The notes under the pieces: model-generated
Databases searched by the model: none
Told to the model about the DNA's origin: nothing
Seen by the model: only the letters and a program-made list of their open reading frames with translations
Source of the DNA: Aquilaria yunnanensis
Lineage: Eukaryota; Streptophyta; Magnoliopsida; Malvales; Thymelaeaceae
Direction: 5' to 3'
DNA length: 64,000 bases
Assembly: GCA_039654915.1 (NCBI GenBank)
Contig: CM077595.1
Location: forward strand, 44,981,501-45,045,500
In this document: in pieces, positions 32,955 to 44,888 of the stretch
Layout of the letters: each line of letters starts with the position of its first letter
How positions within the stretch are numbered: the stretch's first letter is position 1
Made by a program: the position numbers and the translations under genes

Positions 32955-34435
32955 CTACTTATGCCATTTATGCCATAGGCATAGCAGACTATTTTGCTCA
33001 TCATGATCAGCTATGGATCCTGCTTTCAAAAGTCCTGTGTACTTCCTGCGCAAAGCATCTGCTACTAGATTGCCTTTGCCCTCTGTGTACTGTATACTGT
33101 AGTCATAGTCCTTGATGTACTCTAACCATCTCCTTTGCCTTTTTTTCAACTCTTTCTGAGTGAACAAGTACTTTAGGCTCTTATGGTCAGTAAGGAACTA
33201 CCCATCAAGTAATGTCTCCATTGTTTCAGAGCAAAAATCACTGCTGCCAGTTCTAGGTCATGGGTAGTATAATTTTGCTCATTGGGTCTTAACTGCCTTG
33301 ACCCATAAGCAATGACATTTCTGTCTTGCATAGGCACACAACCTAACCCAGATCTAGATGCACCTGTATATATGATGTAGGGCTTACTTGGATCAGGAAA
33401 AGTCAATACTGGAGCTTTAATCAACCTTTGCTTGAGCTCTTGGAAACTTTTTTCACACTTCTCAGTCCACTCAAATCTTTGACCCTTCTTGGTCAGATGA
33501 GTAAGAACTGAGGCAATCATGGAAAAGCCTGATACAAATCTCCTGTAGTATCCAGCTAATCCTAGGAAACTTCTGATTTCCTCCACAGTCTTTGGTCTTT
33601 CCCACTCTTGCACTGCCTTGACCTTTTTAGGGTCTGCCTTAAGGCCTTGTGTATCTATGATGTGTCCTAGGAAAGACACTTCCCTTATCCAGAATTCACA
33701 CTTGGATAACTTAGCATAAAGCTGATGCTACAACAGAGTCTTTAAGACAATCTTCAGATGATGTTCACGTTCATTTTCATCCTTGGAATACACTAGGATG
33801 TCATCAATGAACAAAACCATAAATTTTTCCAGATGTGGTCTAAACACCCTATTCATTAGGTCCATGAAAGCAACTGGGGCATTAGTGAAACCGAATGGCA
33901 TGATTGTGTACTCATAATGCCCATATCTGGTCCTGAATGTAGTCTTAGCAATATCTTCTTCCTTTACTCTAAATTGGAAGTATCCAGATCTCAAATCTAT
34001 CTTGGACAAGATCTTAGCTCCCTTGAGTTGATCAAATAGATCCTCAATCCTAGGGAGTGAATACTTGTTCTTGATAGTCACTGCATTAAGCTTTCTATAG
34101 TCAATGCATAGTCTCAAAGATCTATCCTTCTTTTTCACAAAGAGAACAGGAGCTCCCCAAGGTGAAACACTTGGCCTTATGAACCCTTTTTCAAGAAGTT
34201 CATCAAGTTGTTTCTTGAGCTCATTCATCTCTGTGATTGGCATTCTGTAAGGAGGTATGGATATTGGACTGGCTTCTGGTTGCAGCTTGATTTCAAACTC
34301 AATCTCCCTTTGTGGAGGAATACCTGGCAGGTCCTTAGGAAAGACTTGTGGAAAGTCTTGCACTAGTATTTTATCCACTTCTTCTTCACAGTGCAATTGA
34401 TTCAATGCATAACGATAATCACGCTCATAAATCAC
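32955..34435 (-). pseudogene. H1 reverse transcriptase and RNase H (broken)
   Basis: RT is open for 235 codons (34435-33728): [73 protein letters not shown] with the catalytic DD. A TAG at 33728-33730 interrupts it; the next piece (33679-33173) contains the RT thumb and RNase H start, where the usual DASRSG motif reads GASRSG, so a catalytic Asp is lost. A frameshift near 33200 precedes the RNase H end, with [10 protein letters not shown]. Confidence 0.92.
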
Positions 34436-34824
34436 AATATCTCATCTAGTACCTCTAGCTCCATGCCATGCATTCCATACACTAATTCCTTAGAATTCAT
34501 TAATGCATGCACTTCACCATCAAGCAATGTGATTTCCCTTTCAGCACAATCAATTCTTATGTTATGCATAGCAAGCCAATTCATACCTAGCACTAAATCA
34601 TACTTAGGAATGTTCAACACTAGCAGATTAGTCATAACCTTAGTCTTTCCTACTACTAGCTCGCAATCCTTAGCTAGGTCGTTAGTGAAAAGACATTGAC
34701 TACCTGCTGTTTTCACTAAGGATATCCTAGGCATGATTTCAGTAGGCAATTTCATGGCTTCAACAAATTTCCTAGCCATTATAGACATAGATGCACCAGT
34801 ATCAAACAGAACACTAACGGGCAT
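34432..34824 (-). pseudogene. H1 aspartic protease
   Basis: Open for 130 codons with VSVLFDTGASMSIMARKFVE (active-site DTGA present) and YDLVLGMNWLAMHNIRIDCA, the two hallmarks of gypsy proteases. It is separated from RT by a frameshift: its stop at 34432 overlaps the ATG of the RT frame at 34435. Gag lies upstream in a separately broken frame. In an intact element it would be part of one polyprotein. Confidence 0.88.
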
Positions 34825-36262
34825 ACCATTAAGGTAAATGTTACCTCTTAGTGGTCCTCCTTGCTCTGATGTCTCTGGCCTCTACACTTGGAGGACTCTG
34901 CTAGCTCTCTACACTGGAGGCCGAGGCACTAGAGGAACTGGGCCTTTGCTGTCCCTCCCTTGGTGGTCCACCTCTAGGTCCTGCCCCAATAGGCCTTACT
35001 GGACCTTGGTCTTCTAGCCTCCTTTGAGCCTGTGGCCAGTCTTTGATCCAATGATCCGTGGATCCACATCTTAGACACGCTTGGGTGTCAAAATAACAAG
35101 GTTTCTTTCCATGAAACTTCTTGCATTTAGGGCACCTTAGGCCAAGGAACTTCCCCTTAACCTTGCCCTCACCACCAAGATGAGAATTCTTGGCAATTCC
35201 TTTGCCATATGGAAAGGTCTAACAGTCTTTTTCTAATGTCTAACTTTAGGCCTCTGACAAATCTTTTGGCCTTCAATTCCTCCAGTCCATGATACTGAGG
35301 AGCATACCTCACCAACTGATTGAATTTGTGCTCATACTCTTGGACACTGAGGTTGTCCTGCAATAGAGCATCAAATTCAACTTTCTTCATATCCTTGATA
35401 GCATCACTGATGTACTGCTCCTGGAATAGCTGTGTGAACTGGAGCCAGCTCATCTCAATATCTCTTCCTAGCCTTCTCCCCTTTTGGAAAGCATACCTAT
35501 CTTTGGTGTTTCTACACCACATCTCTGCACTGCCTACCAGATTGTAGGTAGCCAATGACACTCTCTTGGTGGAGCTGAGTGGCATCCTCTCAAATATTTT
35601 TTCAATGATGATTAACCACTCCTCAACTCTCTCTGGCTCAGCTCTTCCATCAAACTGTGGAGGTCTTAGGCCTTGGAAAATCTCCAATAGTCTGACCTCA
35701 TATAGGTCTTCTAGCTCTTTGATCTATGTCTCCTGGATCTGTGAGAGCCCTCTGTTTGGTGATGCTCTCTATGATCTCTATGATCTCTTTGCCTTCTCCT
35801 AGATCTTCTCTCAAGGCCATCCTTAATCTCATTCCTAGTGGAGGAATGCTCATAGACTGAGGGATTGGTCTTGGATACCTGACCAATCTCAGACCTTAGT
35901 CTTCTTCCTTTTTGATTTCTCCTATCTTCATCTTCTTCCTCAACAGTTTCACCATTTGTGTCTTCTAAGCTTTCAGAAGGAACATATTCAGATGTGTTCC
36001 TAGTATCCTTTTCTAGTTGTTGTTGTGCATCCCGAACTAGTTCTGCTGGAGCTACTTGGACTCCCTGCTGTTGTCCTTGAATCAACCTCATTAAGTTTTC
36101 GTTGATTAGAGCTAAGTTCCTCTGAAGCTCTAACCAAACTTGAGGCACTTCAGGGTTTGGTACCCCCTGTTGCCCCTAATTCCCTCTATTCTGTTCATTT
36201 CTTTGTTGCCAAGAATCAGTAGGAGGCCTTCGGGGTGGTTCCCCTCTCCTTCTGGCAACCAT
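34825..36262 (-). pseudogene. H1 gag (broken)
   Basis: The likely start is the ATG at 36262 (MVARRRGEPPRRPP). A TAG at about 36176-36178 stands where the related frame continues. A frameshift in the charged Arg/Glu-rich linker leads to the capsid-like region (35687-35169: PPQFDGRAEPERVEEWLI, AEMWCRNTKDRY, VQEYEHKFNQLVRYAPQY). Near 35040-35140 is a zinc-knuckle block, CPKCKKFHGKKPC and CLRCGSTDHWIKDW, the last Cys being Trp. Gag would package the RNA; this copy cannot make a full protein. Confidence 0.87.
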
Positions 36263-36390
36263 GCTTACATCGAGCACATATAAAGATCATAGGTATTTTA
36301 ATGGTACTTGACACTAGCAGCTAACCAAAGTAAGTTCATATATGTACATGCATGCAATGCAACTATATGCTATGTACAATTATAAACCAT

Positions 36391-36402
36391 GCTCTAATAC
36401 TA
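36391..36402 (-). other. Primer-binding site of element H1 (mutated)
   Basis: The minus strand reads TAGTATTAGAGC, differing from TGGTATCAGAGC by G to A and C to T. It lies 5 bases from the LTR at 36408. The intact site is in H2 at 44725-44736. Confidence 0.82.
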
Positions 36403-36407
36403 ACTTC

Positions 36408-39274
36408 TGTTACCCACTCCGGGGTAATCCAATTATGGTGCCAAAACTGTGCATTTAAACTCCTAGGTTTGGTGTGTCCTGTAGGTCATCAGAATAACAC
36501 CCCTAGTGTACATACTCAAGTGGCCTTCATGAGCACTATGTAAATACATGCATATTGGTCTAACCATAATACACATATTTACATTTATGCACACTATGGC
36601 AACTAAGAGGGAAAACACTAGCATAAGTCTTAGTTTTGGCTTCCACACATTAGGCAATCTTGTTAAGTTCTAGTGACCAGCTACTGCATCTGTAACTTCC
36701 ATTAATAAACTGTATCATTCTAGCAACATACCCCCTATTTTAATTGCCCATTATCAACTAGAGACTTATAGCAAACCAAGGAATTTTGTTTTACATCAAT
36801 AGCCCACCCATGGACCAAGTTATGGATTTTTTAAGCTGGTTACAAAATTCTGACCAAATGAACAGTAACACATCCAAATTTGCAACGTCATATCTTTGCC
36901 TACAGGGCTCTAAATCCAAAAAATCAATATCCCACTTAACCCTGTAGATGTCCTCTAGTGGTGGTCGAAATTTAATACTAAGATTCATTCTACACAGGGA
37001 GATATTAAACTTTAGGTCCAGAATCAAAATTCTGGCAACTTTTGGACCATTTTGCCCATACAATTTTTCCAAAGAATGAAAACACTTCATTCACAAGGGG
37101 AAAGCACTCCAAGGCTATCCCATATATGTCCATTTCACATAGGAATTACATTCTCTTGCATCTAGAAACTTTATGGGGCCAAAACAGAATTTACAAGGAA
37201 GCAGCCTATCATTCACACTTAGGCAGCTTTGCACCACATCACATACATAGCCAAAACATTACTCAAATGTTCACATACTTGTCTCATTCTACATACACTA
37301 CATTTTCATGCATACATGCACTACAATATGGTGTTAAATCAGCTAAATACGCACCCTAGGTTACAGGAGGTCCTGAGACACAATGGACTCCAAAAACAGG
37401 ATGCTGGACAGCTGCTGCACAACACAATAAGTACCACCATTAAAAATAACAAATGTGCTCCTAAAATCACTAAAATTTCCAGATCATAACTAGACATATG
37501 GATGTTCATGTACCTGAAATTTCAGATTAAAACTCAAACCATCTAGCAACATTTTTGGCCAAAACAGAATTTACAAGTAAGCAGCCTATCATTCACACTT
37601 AGGCAGCTTTGGACCACATCACATACATAGCCAAAACATTACTCAAATGTTCACATACTTGTCTCATTTTACATACACTACATGTAAATGCAGACATGCA
37701 CTACAATATGGTCTTAACTCAGCTAAATACACACCCTAGGTTACAGGAGGTCCTGAGACACAATGGACTCCAAAAACAGGATGCTGGACAGCTGCTGCAC
37801 AACACAATAAGTACCACCATTAAAAATACCAAATGTGCTCCTAAAATCACCAAAATTTCCATATCATAACTAGACATATGGAAGTTAATGTACCTGAAAT
37901 TTCAGATTAAAACTCAAACTAAAAGGGTTAGTTTGAAGGTGATCTTTCAGCTGGACCTGAAATGACAGAATTGAGGGGCGTAAGTTTCATTGAGAAACTT
38001 AGTAAGGGTAGCACTTGGATTCAATAGGCAATATAACCATCATTAAAACCTGCATCCAAAGACACTAAAACACAAAACCACAATGCATATATACAAGATA
38101 TAGCAACCAAATGCAGCAGCCATTAACAACCATTAAACACATGAAATGCGGCAGCAACATATACCATAGGTTAGTCCATAAAACATGCAATAAAGATAAA
38201 TAAATCACTATGGTAGCCCTCCTCAAGCTAATGCTTGGTATTATGAAGATTTTAACAGTAGTTAGTACTAACTTTCGGGCTCTAGAAACCCAGAAATTCG
38301 CTGCCATCACTGTACACTTCACACTAGGTCACAAAACCTTCTATAAGTGCACTTCCCTCACTAAGCTTGGTTCATCAAGCTCATGGCTCTCTTCCAAGCT
38401 CAGCCCTAGCTCCATGGTTGCTTGAAAATACAGAAAAAAAATCCATGAGAGCAAGAGAACCCTTACCAAAGTGGGTAGGCCAAAAATCAAGCTTGATCCT
38501 TGAACTATCCAAGAAATAGCTCTAGTTTGCTTGCAATTGCTTCCTTTTGCCTTCAATTTCAATCAATTGCAAGTTTGAAGGTGTGGTGGCTATGGAGGAA
38601 GTATGGCTGTGTTCTTGGGATGGGGGAGGACGAAAATGAGAGAGGGATAAGTGATTTGGCCACTTAAATGGCCTTAAATGAGCTTAGGGGCACAAAAAAC
38701 ACATAACAAGCTTAACCTTGCTTTATGTCATTTTCTTTCTCACTAATTATGGTTTCTTTGCCTTAAACTCGTTGGGACACATGTGCCCAACATTTTTGAC
38801 TAATTATCAAGTCTTGGCTGCCTCGCCTATGGTGGGATAACCCCACAATTCCACCCTCAGACTGAAGTCAAAAGCTTGAACACCTTAAGGTTTACACTAG
38901 GACATTTAGGTCCTTATTGCCTTTAGTGTTTCCTTTGTCCAAACTTGTCTTCCATGATTAATTTGGTCCTCCAATAGCACTTTGATACCATTTATATCCT
39001 TCCCATAACTCTCCAACTCTCTTTCTTAAGAGTTTTGCAACTGAGTACCTGAATTTCCAAAACCTTTCAAAAAAGTCCATAGGTTGCCTGACAAACAAGC
39101 AATCCTTTAGGTTTTTCTTGGGGGCCAAGTTACCAATTTGGAACACTTTTAAAGAGGTGTTGATCATGCCTTTTACCCCCCACACTTTAATCACTATGGT
39201 GAGAATTACACAATATAATAGTTTTTAGCCATTATGACACACTTGAAATTCTCCCATTTTGTGAGGTGGTGACA
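36408..39274 (-). repeat. 5' LTR of element H1, with an internal tandem duplication
   Basis: A 2867-bp LTR, TGTTACCCACTCC...GTGGTGACA on the plus strand. It is about 380 bp longer than the 3' LTR because of the duplication at 37159-37920. The frames at 37229-37489 and 37609-37869 are near copies because they lie in the duplicated units. Confidence 0.93.
37159..37920. repeat. 381-bp tandem duplication in the H1 5' LTR
   Basis: Unit 1 is 37159-37539 and unit 2 is 37540-37920. Both start catctag and end with ttcagattaaaactcaaac. They differ by scattered substitutions. The 3' LTR (28961-31447) has one copy. Confidence 0.9.
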
Positions 39275-39849
39275 TGTAATACCTCCGGACTAGGGGAAAC
39301 CTAGTAGTTAGTTGTAGGACTTGTAATGCATTCTTAGGAAGTGTGGTTGGCCTAGACACCTTATCAACGACTTAAGTATAGGATTAGTGTAACGGGAAAT
39401 TAGAGAGGTAATTTGCGTTAGATAGTACTCCATGGTCTAAGTTAATCACAATCTTGTTAATCTAAAATAAAAAGCAACACAAAGGAAGTTACAGGGGGAT
39501 TTAATTCTAGGTACAAGTTTTCTTATTGTTGGTTGTCGTAGTTGTTTTCCACTAGCTCTAATAGTTAGTAATTTAATTTTTCTACATTAGTTTAGTTGAG
39601 TTAATTCATAGTAGTTAGTTAGACAAACCCTTTAACTGTCTATTAGATAATGGAAAGGAGTGTAGTACAGTACAGACCTCCGTTCCTTGGAAAAATTGAT
39701 ATTGGTACTTGCCACTGATATACTTTGATGATTGGTGCATTTGCCTATGAGTTCACATATTTTTTAGAATAGAAAAATTTGACACACCTACATTATTTAT
39801 TAGTGTAGTAGGAAAGGTTTTTTGTGAACAACGAACACACCAACAATCA
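39275..39849 (+). repeat. 3' LTR of element G, second part
   Basis: Follows H1 with the eroded target duplication tgtaa. It includes cagacctccgttccttgg and acttgccactgatatac, phrases that resemble the U5 end of Athila LTRs. I place the end at ATCA (39846-39849), which pairs with the TGAT start at 28122; total LTR about 1.4 kb. No second G LTR is in the window to prove it. Bases 39850-39900 are unassigned flank. Confidence 0.5.
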
Positions 39850-39900
39850 CTCTCTAACAATAATAATAACATGCTCAATAAGATAATTCAAAATAGTTAG

Positions 39901-42287
39901 TGTTATGGCTCTTTGGGCTAGAAGCTCATTTGAGGAAGGTAAAGTGCTTGAAACTTTGTTTGGAACCTTATTTCAAGTTCACATAGGAAGAATGGGTGAG
40001 TTTAGCAAAGTTCACTAAGTTCTGAGAAAGTTTAGGCACTAAATGAAGTTTGGCGGTAAAATGGTAATCTTGCATCTGGAATAGTTGGGCCCGGATCCTA
40101 AGTGTTAAAAATGAATTTTAAAAGCTTAAGATTTAGCTTTAACCCAAATTTAGTTTAAATAAGCAATATTTGACCAAGTTTGACTAAGGTTACCTAAATG
40201 AGGAGCCATTTTGTAACTTTTTAAATGCTTTTGGTGGCTTGGGGTTTAAAGGGCTATATAACTTGGTAAAGGTGAGGGATGGCTGCCATTTTTCATCCTA
40301 AACCTGAGTTCATCCTTCACCCTACCATTTCTCCTTGATTTGGAGCTAAAAATCATTAGTTTTTGGTGAAACTTGAAGCTACCAAAGGAGTATAAGCCAT
40401 AGGAAGATTGTTCCAAAAAGAATTTCTTGATTTTTAAGCTTGGAACCACGTTTCCCACCATCCTCTATTTTTTATGCAAGGTAACTTATGAATTCTTGGT
40501 GAATTCTTCTTTATTAGTTGTTTTGGAGCTTGGGTTTTGGCGAAAAGTTAGTGATTATGAGTGTTGCGCCTTTGGTTTCTCGGATCTAGGAACAACCTTG
40601 TGGAATGTTGGTTCTTGAGGAAAGTTCGATTGATTCTTACTTGGAAGTTGAGGTTAAGGTAAGGGAGATATGTTCTCAAGCTTGATTAACGCTATTGGAA
40701 TGTGTTTTCTTAATGAACTCAAGTAGTTTTGGCAATAGTATTAGTTAGTGGCTAGTTTGAGCATGGTGGACTACTAGCTTTGTAGAGACTAGAATGATGT
40801 TATAATGCATCATAGGAATGCTTGTGATAGTTGGTTGTGGTCTTCGCAGCATGTTTTAAAGGTATGTGAAGTTTGAAGGCTATCCAATCATGTTTAACAT
40901 ATTTAGTAAGTCTCCAACGGTTGTAGTAGCAAAACTGAGAAATTCTGGAAATCACAGGCCTTGGTGACTCGTCGCCAATCGTCACCAATACCTGCGACAT
41001 GTCACCAGTTCAACTAAAAAACACTAGAGCATTTTGTACTATGATGATTCATCACTGTTAAACGCTATGTGTCATTACAGTTATGTTGGCTCAAATTTTT
41101 CAATTTTTCTTGGAGGTTTAAGGGGAGGTCTAAGGGAGTTCTTTGGCTACCTAGAGGTCTAAGTATTCTAGGGGTACTTCGAGGCTTCCAAAACTTCTCT
41201 GAAACCTAAGAGTTTTCTTGGGTTTTTATCATTACTTTCACCATAAGCAAGAAAACTAGTTAACAAGGGCCACAACTACGTATCATTAGCTTTTGCTGAA
41301 AGGTTTAGTACCATCGACAACCTAGTCGTACCGTCGGGCATAAGGTTGCAGTGTGAAACCTTAGTACACCTAGTGGGTTTTATGGCCAAGTGGGTCTTTA
41401 TGGCCTACTTGATAGTAGTCCTACCACAGAGCCCCTGTACAACATAAGGGAGTTTCAACTAGTGAATCATCACTTGTTAGGCTAGTAAGGACTAGGTTAA
41501 GGAGAAGTTCCAAGGGACTGAGATGTATGTACATAAGTCTAGCCTTAGGTTGTATGAGCTCGTAGCAGCTTACATATGTTCACATATGTGTGGTTGTTAG
41601 TAACTTTTCTTGCAGGTGAAGTTAACACCCTTATTGAGAATTCTTGAATTCTTACTCCCTAGTTATGTTGTGTAGATTCTGACATTGCTAGGCCGAATAA
41701 CCACTCAGGGTTGTCATAGTAGTTTATGGTTGTAGGTATTGTGCTTGAGAATCTTTATGATTCTAGTATACTTGGGTTACTTGTTGGTTAAGTAACAGTG
41801 CTAACTATAGTGGTTTTCTTTGCCATTGAGCGTAGCAGCACGTGGATAGGACTTTTGTGACTCACCATTGGGACTTACCTCCAAGGTGGGAGTTAGTTTA
41901 AGAAGATCTCGGTTGAGGCTTGTATATATAGTACACCTACTTACCTTCCTTGTCTATGATGGAGTCCTATACTCGAGGGTTGCTCTTGGGTAAGGAGCAT
42001 TAGTCTACTTTATGTAGAATTCTCTCACATAGTTGTTATGTGTAGTAGTAACCATATAAATGTTGATTTCGTATGCTTTGGATATTTGAACTTGCTTTCT
42101 ATGAAAAGTATCTTGGCCAAGTGAATGTTTTTAAAAATTCCATTTACACTAGTCAAACAATAAAGAGCATGCATTCTGCATACTCTAGGTTAATCAACTA
42201 GTTTCGCAGAGTTTTAATCCACACACATATATAGCTAGTCAATTGTGGCCACCATGAGACTAGTTCTCACAAGTATTCCTGGGCAGG
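39901..42287 (+). repeat. 5' LTR of element E3, main part
   Basis: Begins TGTTATGGCTC and can be followed against the E-family LTRs (15698-18135 and 21553-24223), for example in the decayed palindrome region (about 40965-41010) and the end gttctcac...cctgggcagg. It stops at 42287 where H2 inserted. The final 19 bases continue at 52612-52630 (gtcaatgatggccatgtta), corresponding to the ggacagccgtgtca end of the family. Confidence 0.85.
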
Positions 42288-44719
42288 TGTTACCATCTTC
42301 ACAAAATGGGAAAATTACAACATAAGGACCTAAACTTATATGCTTTAATTTTCACCATAGTGTATGAATTATGAAGTGTAAAGTATTCAATATACACTCC
42401 CTTAAGTGGCACAAACAATGGTAATTTGGTCCTTACGAAAGCATTGGCATATTGCTTAATTTTCAAGTAACCTATGGACTAAATTGTAAGGTTACAAAAG
42501 TTGGGTATTCAATTGCACAAATTTTCAAAGATGGCTATGGAAAGTACATGGATGGAATTATGAACAAATTACATGGATGGAATTAAGGATATTGTTGGGG
42601 ACCAAAATGCTCAAAGAGGCAAAGTTAGTCATTTAATGCTTAAGGACACATAAGGGCTTAAGTGTCCCAAACTTTTCTAAAGATGAAAATGACCCTTGAC
42701 CAAAGTTAAAATAGCTTAAAAAATGTCATTTTCCCATCCCAAATGGCTGGTAAAAATGTTGTTGGAGTGTGGCCTAAAGTTTGCAAAATTTGCAAAGATG
42801 CAATTACTAAAGACCAAGAAAGAAATAAAGTTAGGAAAAAATCATTTTCTCCCCATTTTCTTCTGAAAATTCAACCACCACTTGCTAGGGTTCTTCCTTG
42901 AACTCCTCTACATCCCTCCATATCCACCTTACTATAAACAATCAAGAAGAGGCAAGAGAAGACAACCAAAGCATCAAGGAAGACCAAAAACCCTAGTTTT
43001 CGGGTTTATCTAAGGTACATTGGATTTCCAAAAAAAGGTAAGGAGTTCTCTTACTCTCATGGGATGTTTACTATATTTCCAAGCATCCATGGAGCTAGGG
43101 CTAAGTTGGAAGAGATCCATGAGCTTGATGAACCAAGCTTAGTGAGGTGATTGCACTTAGTGAAGGTTTTGTGACTTACTGTGAAGTGAACAGTGATGGA
43201 AGCGAATTTAACGGTTTCTAGAGCCTAAAGTTAGTACTAACTAGTGTTAAAACTCTACTAAGGCCAAGGTTATTCTTGAGGAGGGCTGCCATAGTGATCT
43301 ACTTATGATTGTTACATGTTTTATGGACTAACCAATGAATGTTGTTACTGCTGCATACATGTGTTTGTTGTTTCTGTTTGATTGCTGCATTTGGACACTC
43401 TATATTGGACATTTGCATTGTGTTTTCTTGTTATTTAGTGTCTTTGGATGTAGGTGATTGCTAAAGGATACATTACCTTAGTGTTAAAGTGTTCTTCGTA
43501 CTAAGTTTCTACATGAAACTTACATTCCCTTCAATTTGCCCATTTCAAGTCTAGCAGAAAGATAACATTCAAACTGACCATTTTCATTTGATTTTTTATC
43601 TAAAATTTTAGGTACATGAACTTCCATTTGTCTAGTTATGATCTGGAAAGTTGGGTGATTTTAGGATTACATTTTCTATTTTTAGTGATGGTGCTTATTG
43701 TGTTACGCATCAGTGGTCTAGCATCCTATTTTGGAGTGCGTTATGGCTCAAGCATCTCCTATGACTTGGGTGCATGTATTTAGCTGAGTTAAGGCCATGA
43801 TGTAGTACATGGATTCATGTACATGCAATTCATGTAAGGTTGGAACAAGTATGTGAAGATTTAAGGTTGGTTTTGCTATGTATGTGAAGGTGGTGCACAA
43901 CCTGTCTAGGTGTGAATGATGGGTAGCTTATTTCTAAATTCTGTTTTGACTGCATAAAGTTTCTATATGAAAGATAATCTAATTCCTATGTATATTGGAC
44001 ATGTATGGGATAGCCTTGGAGGGCTTACCCCTTGGGAATGAAGTATTTGCACATTTATGAAATTTTGTATGGGCATAATGGTCATAAAGTGTATAGAATT
44101 TTGATCCTAAACACAAAGTTCTATATCTCCCTGTGTAGAGTGAATCTTTGTATGAAATTTTTCCCAAACGTAGATCACATCTAAGGTTTAACTAGGATTT
44201 CGAATTACTGCATTTGGAGCCCTGTAGCCAATGTTATGATGTTTCAAATTTGGCTAATTTACTGTTCTTTTGGTCAGAATTTTGTAGCCTACTTCAAAAA
44301 TCCATAACTTGGTCCATGGGTGGGCTATTGATGTAAAACCAAATTTCTTGGTTTGGTCTAAGTTTCTACTTGATAATGGAGCAAAGAAACATGGGGGTAC
44401 ATGGCTAGATTAATACAGTTTTTTTAGAGAAGTTCGGGTGCAGTGGCTGGAAACATAAACTTAACAAGATTGCCTAATGTATGGAGCCAAGATTAAAACC
44501 TGTGCTAGTTTTTTTCTTCCTTGCTGCCATGATGTGTGTAAAATGTGAATATGTGTGTAATGGTTGGACCAATATGCATGTATTGACATAGTGCCCAAGA
44601 GGGCCACTTGGGTATGCACATTAAGGGTATTGTTCTGATGGCCTACAGGACATACCAATCCTGGGATTTTGAATACACAATTTTGGCGCCGTAATTGGAC
44701 AACCCTAAAGTGGGTAAGA
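42288..44719 (+). repeat. 5' LTR of element H2
   Basis: 2432 bp, from TGTTACCATCTTCACAAAAT to GTGGGTAAGA, where the usual final CA is mutated. A TATA box is at 42932-42939. The segment near 43660-43900 has a single copy of the part that is duplicated in H1. Confidence 0.9.
42932..42939 (+). promoter_or_regulatory. TATA box of the H2 5' LTR (probable)
   Basis: CTATAAAC in the context accttactataaacaatc, in the first third of the LTR. The 3' LTR has ctacaaac at the matching place (about 49402). Start of transcription would be near 42965. Confidence 0.45.
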
Positions 44720-44724
44720 GATGT

Positions 44725-44736
44725 TGGTATCAGAGC
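44725..44736 (+). other. Primer-binding site of element H2
   Basis: TGGTATCAGAGC, a perfect initiator-Met-type site, five bases after the LTR end. Confidence 0.92.
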
Positions 44737-44888
44737 ATGGTTTGTACATGTACATAGCATAGCGTTGCATCATGCATGCTAGCTACACACATTAACTCAG
44801 TTTGGTTAGCTGTTAGTGTCAAGTACCATTAAAATACCTGTGATCTTTATATGTGCTCTATGATGAATCATGAATACAAGAAGTAATT

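Larger units (their letters stand above)
28961..39274 (-). mobile_element. Element H1: complete but dead chromodomain gypsy element
   Basis: Both LTRs are present (28961-31447 and 36408-39274) with TGTTAC / GTAACA-type ends, polypurine tract at the left LTR and primer-binding site at the right LTR, so it runs right to left. The interior carries gag, protease, RT, RNase H, integrase and a chromodomain-like tail, all readable and all broken by stops or frameshifts. Its sibling H2 lies at 42288-52606. The LTR length and tail motif suggest a Tekay/Del-like chromovirus. It is inserted in the 3' LTR of G. Confidence 0.93.
18136..39849 (+). mobile_element. Element G: Athila-lineage Ty3/gypsy retrotransposon (decayed)
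   Basis: Plus-strand order is protease-RT linker, RT, RNase H, integrase, a conserved post-pol motif, an env-position ORF remnant, an untranslated region, polypurine tract and 3' LTR. It is interrupted by an E-family solo LTR (21553-24223) and by element H1 (28961-39274). Its gag and 5' LTR are not visible; they lie beyond element E or are lost. Assignment to Athila rests on RT and integrase motifs and on the extra ORF region after pol. Confidence 0.85.

Noticed and set aside
37229..37869. Two near-identical 86-codon frames suggesting a duplicated gene
   Set aside because: They lie in the 381-bp tandem duplication of an LTR, and the counterpart in the other LTR has no conserved coding pattern.
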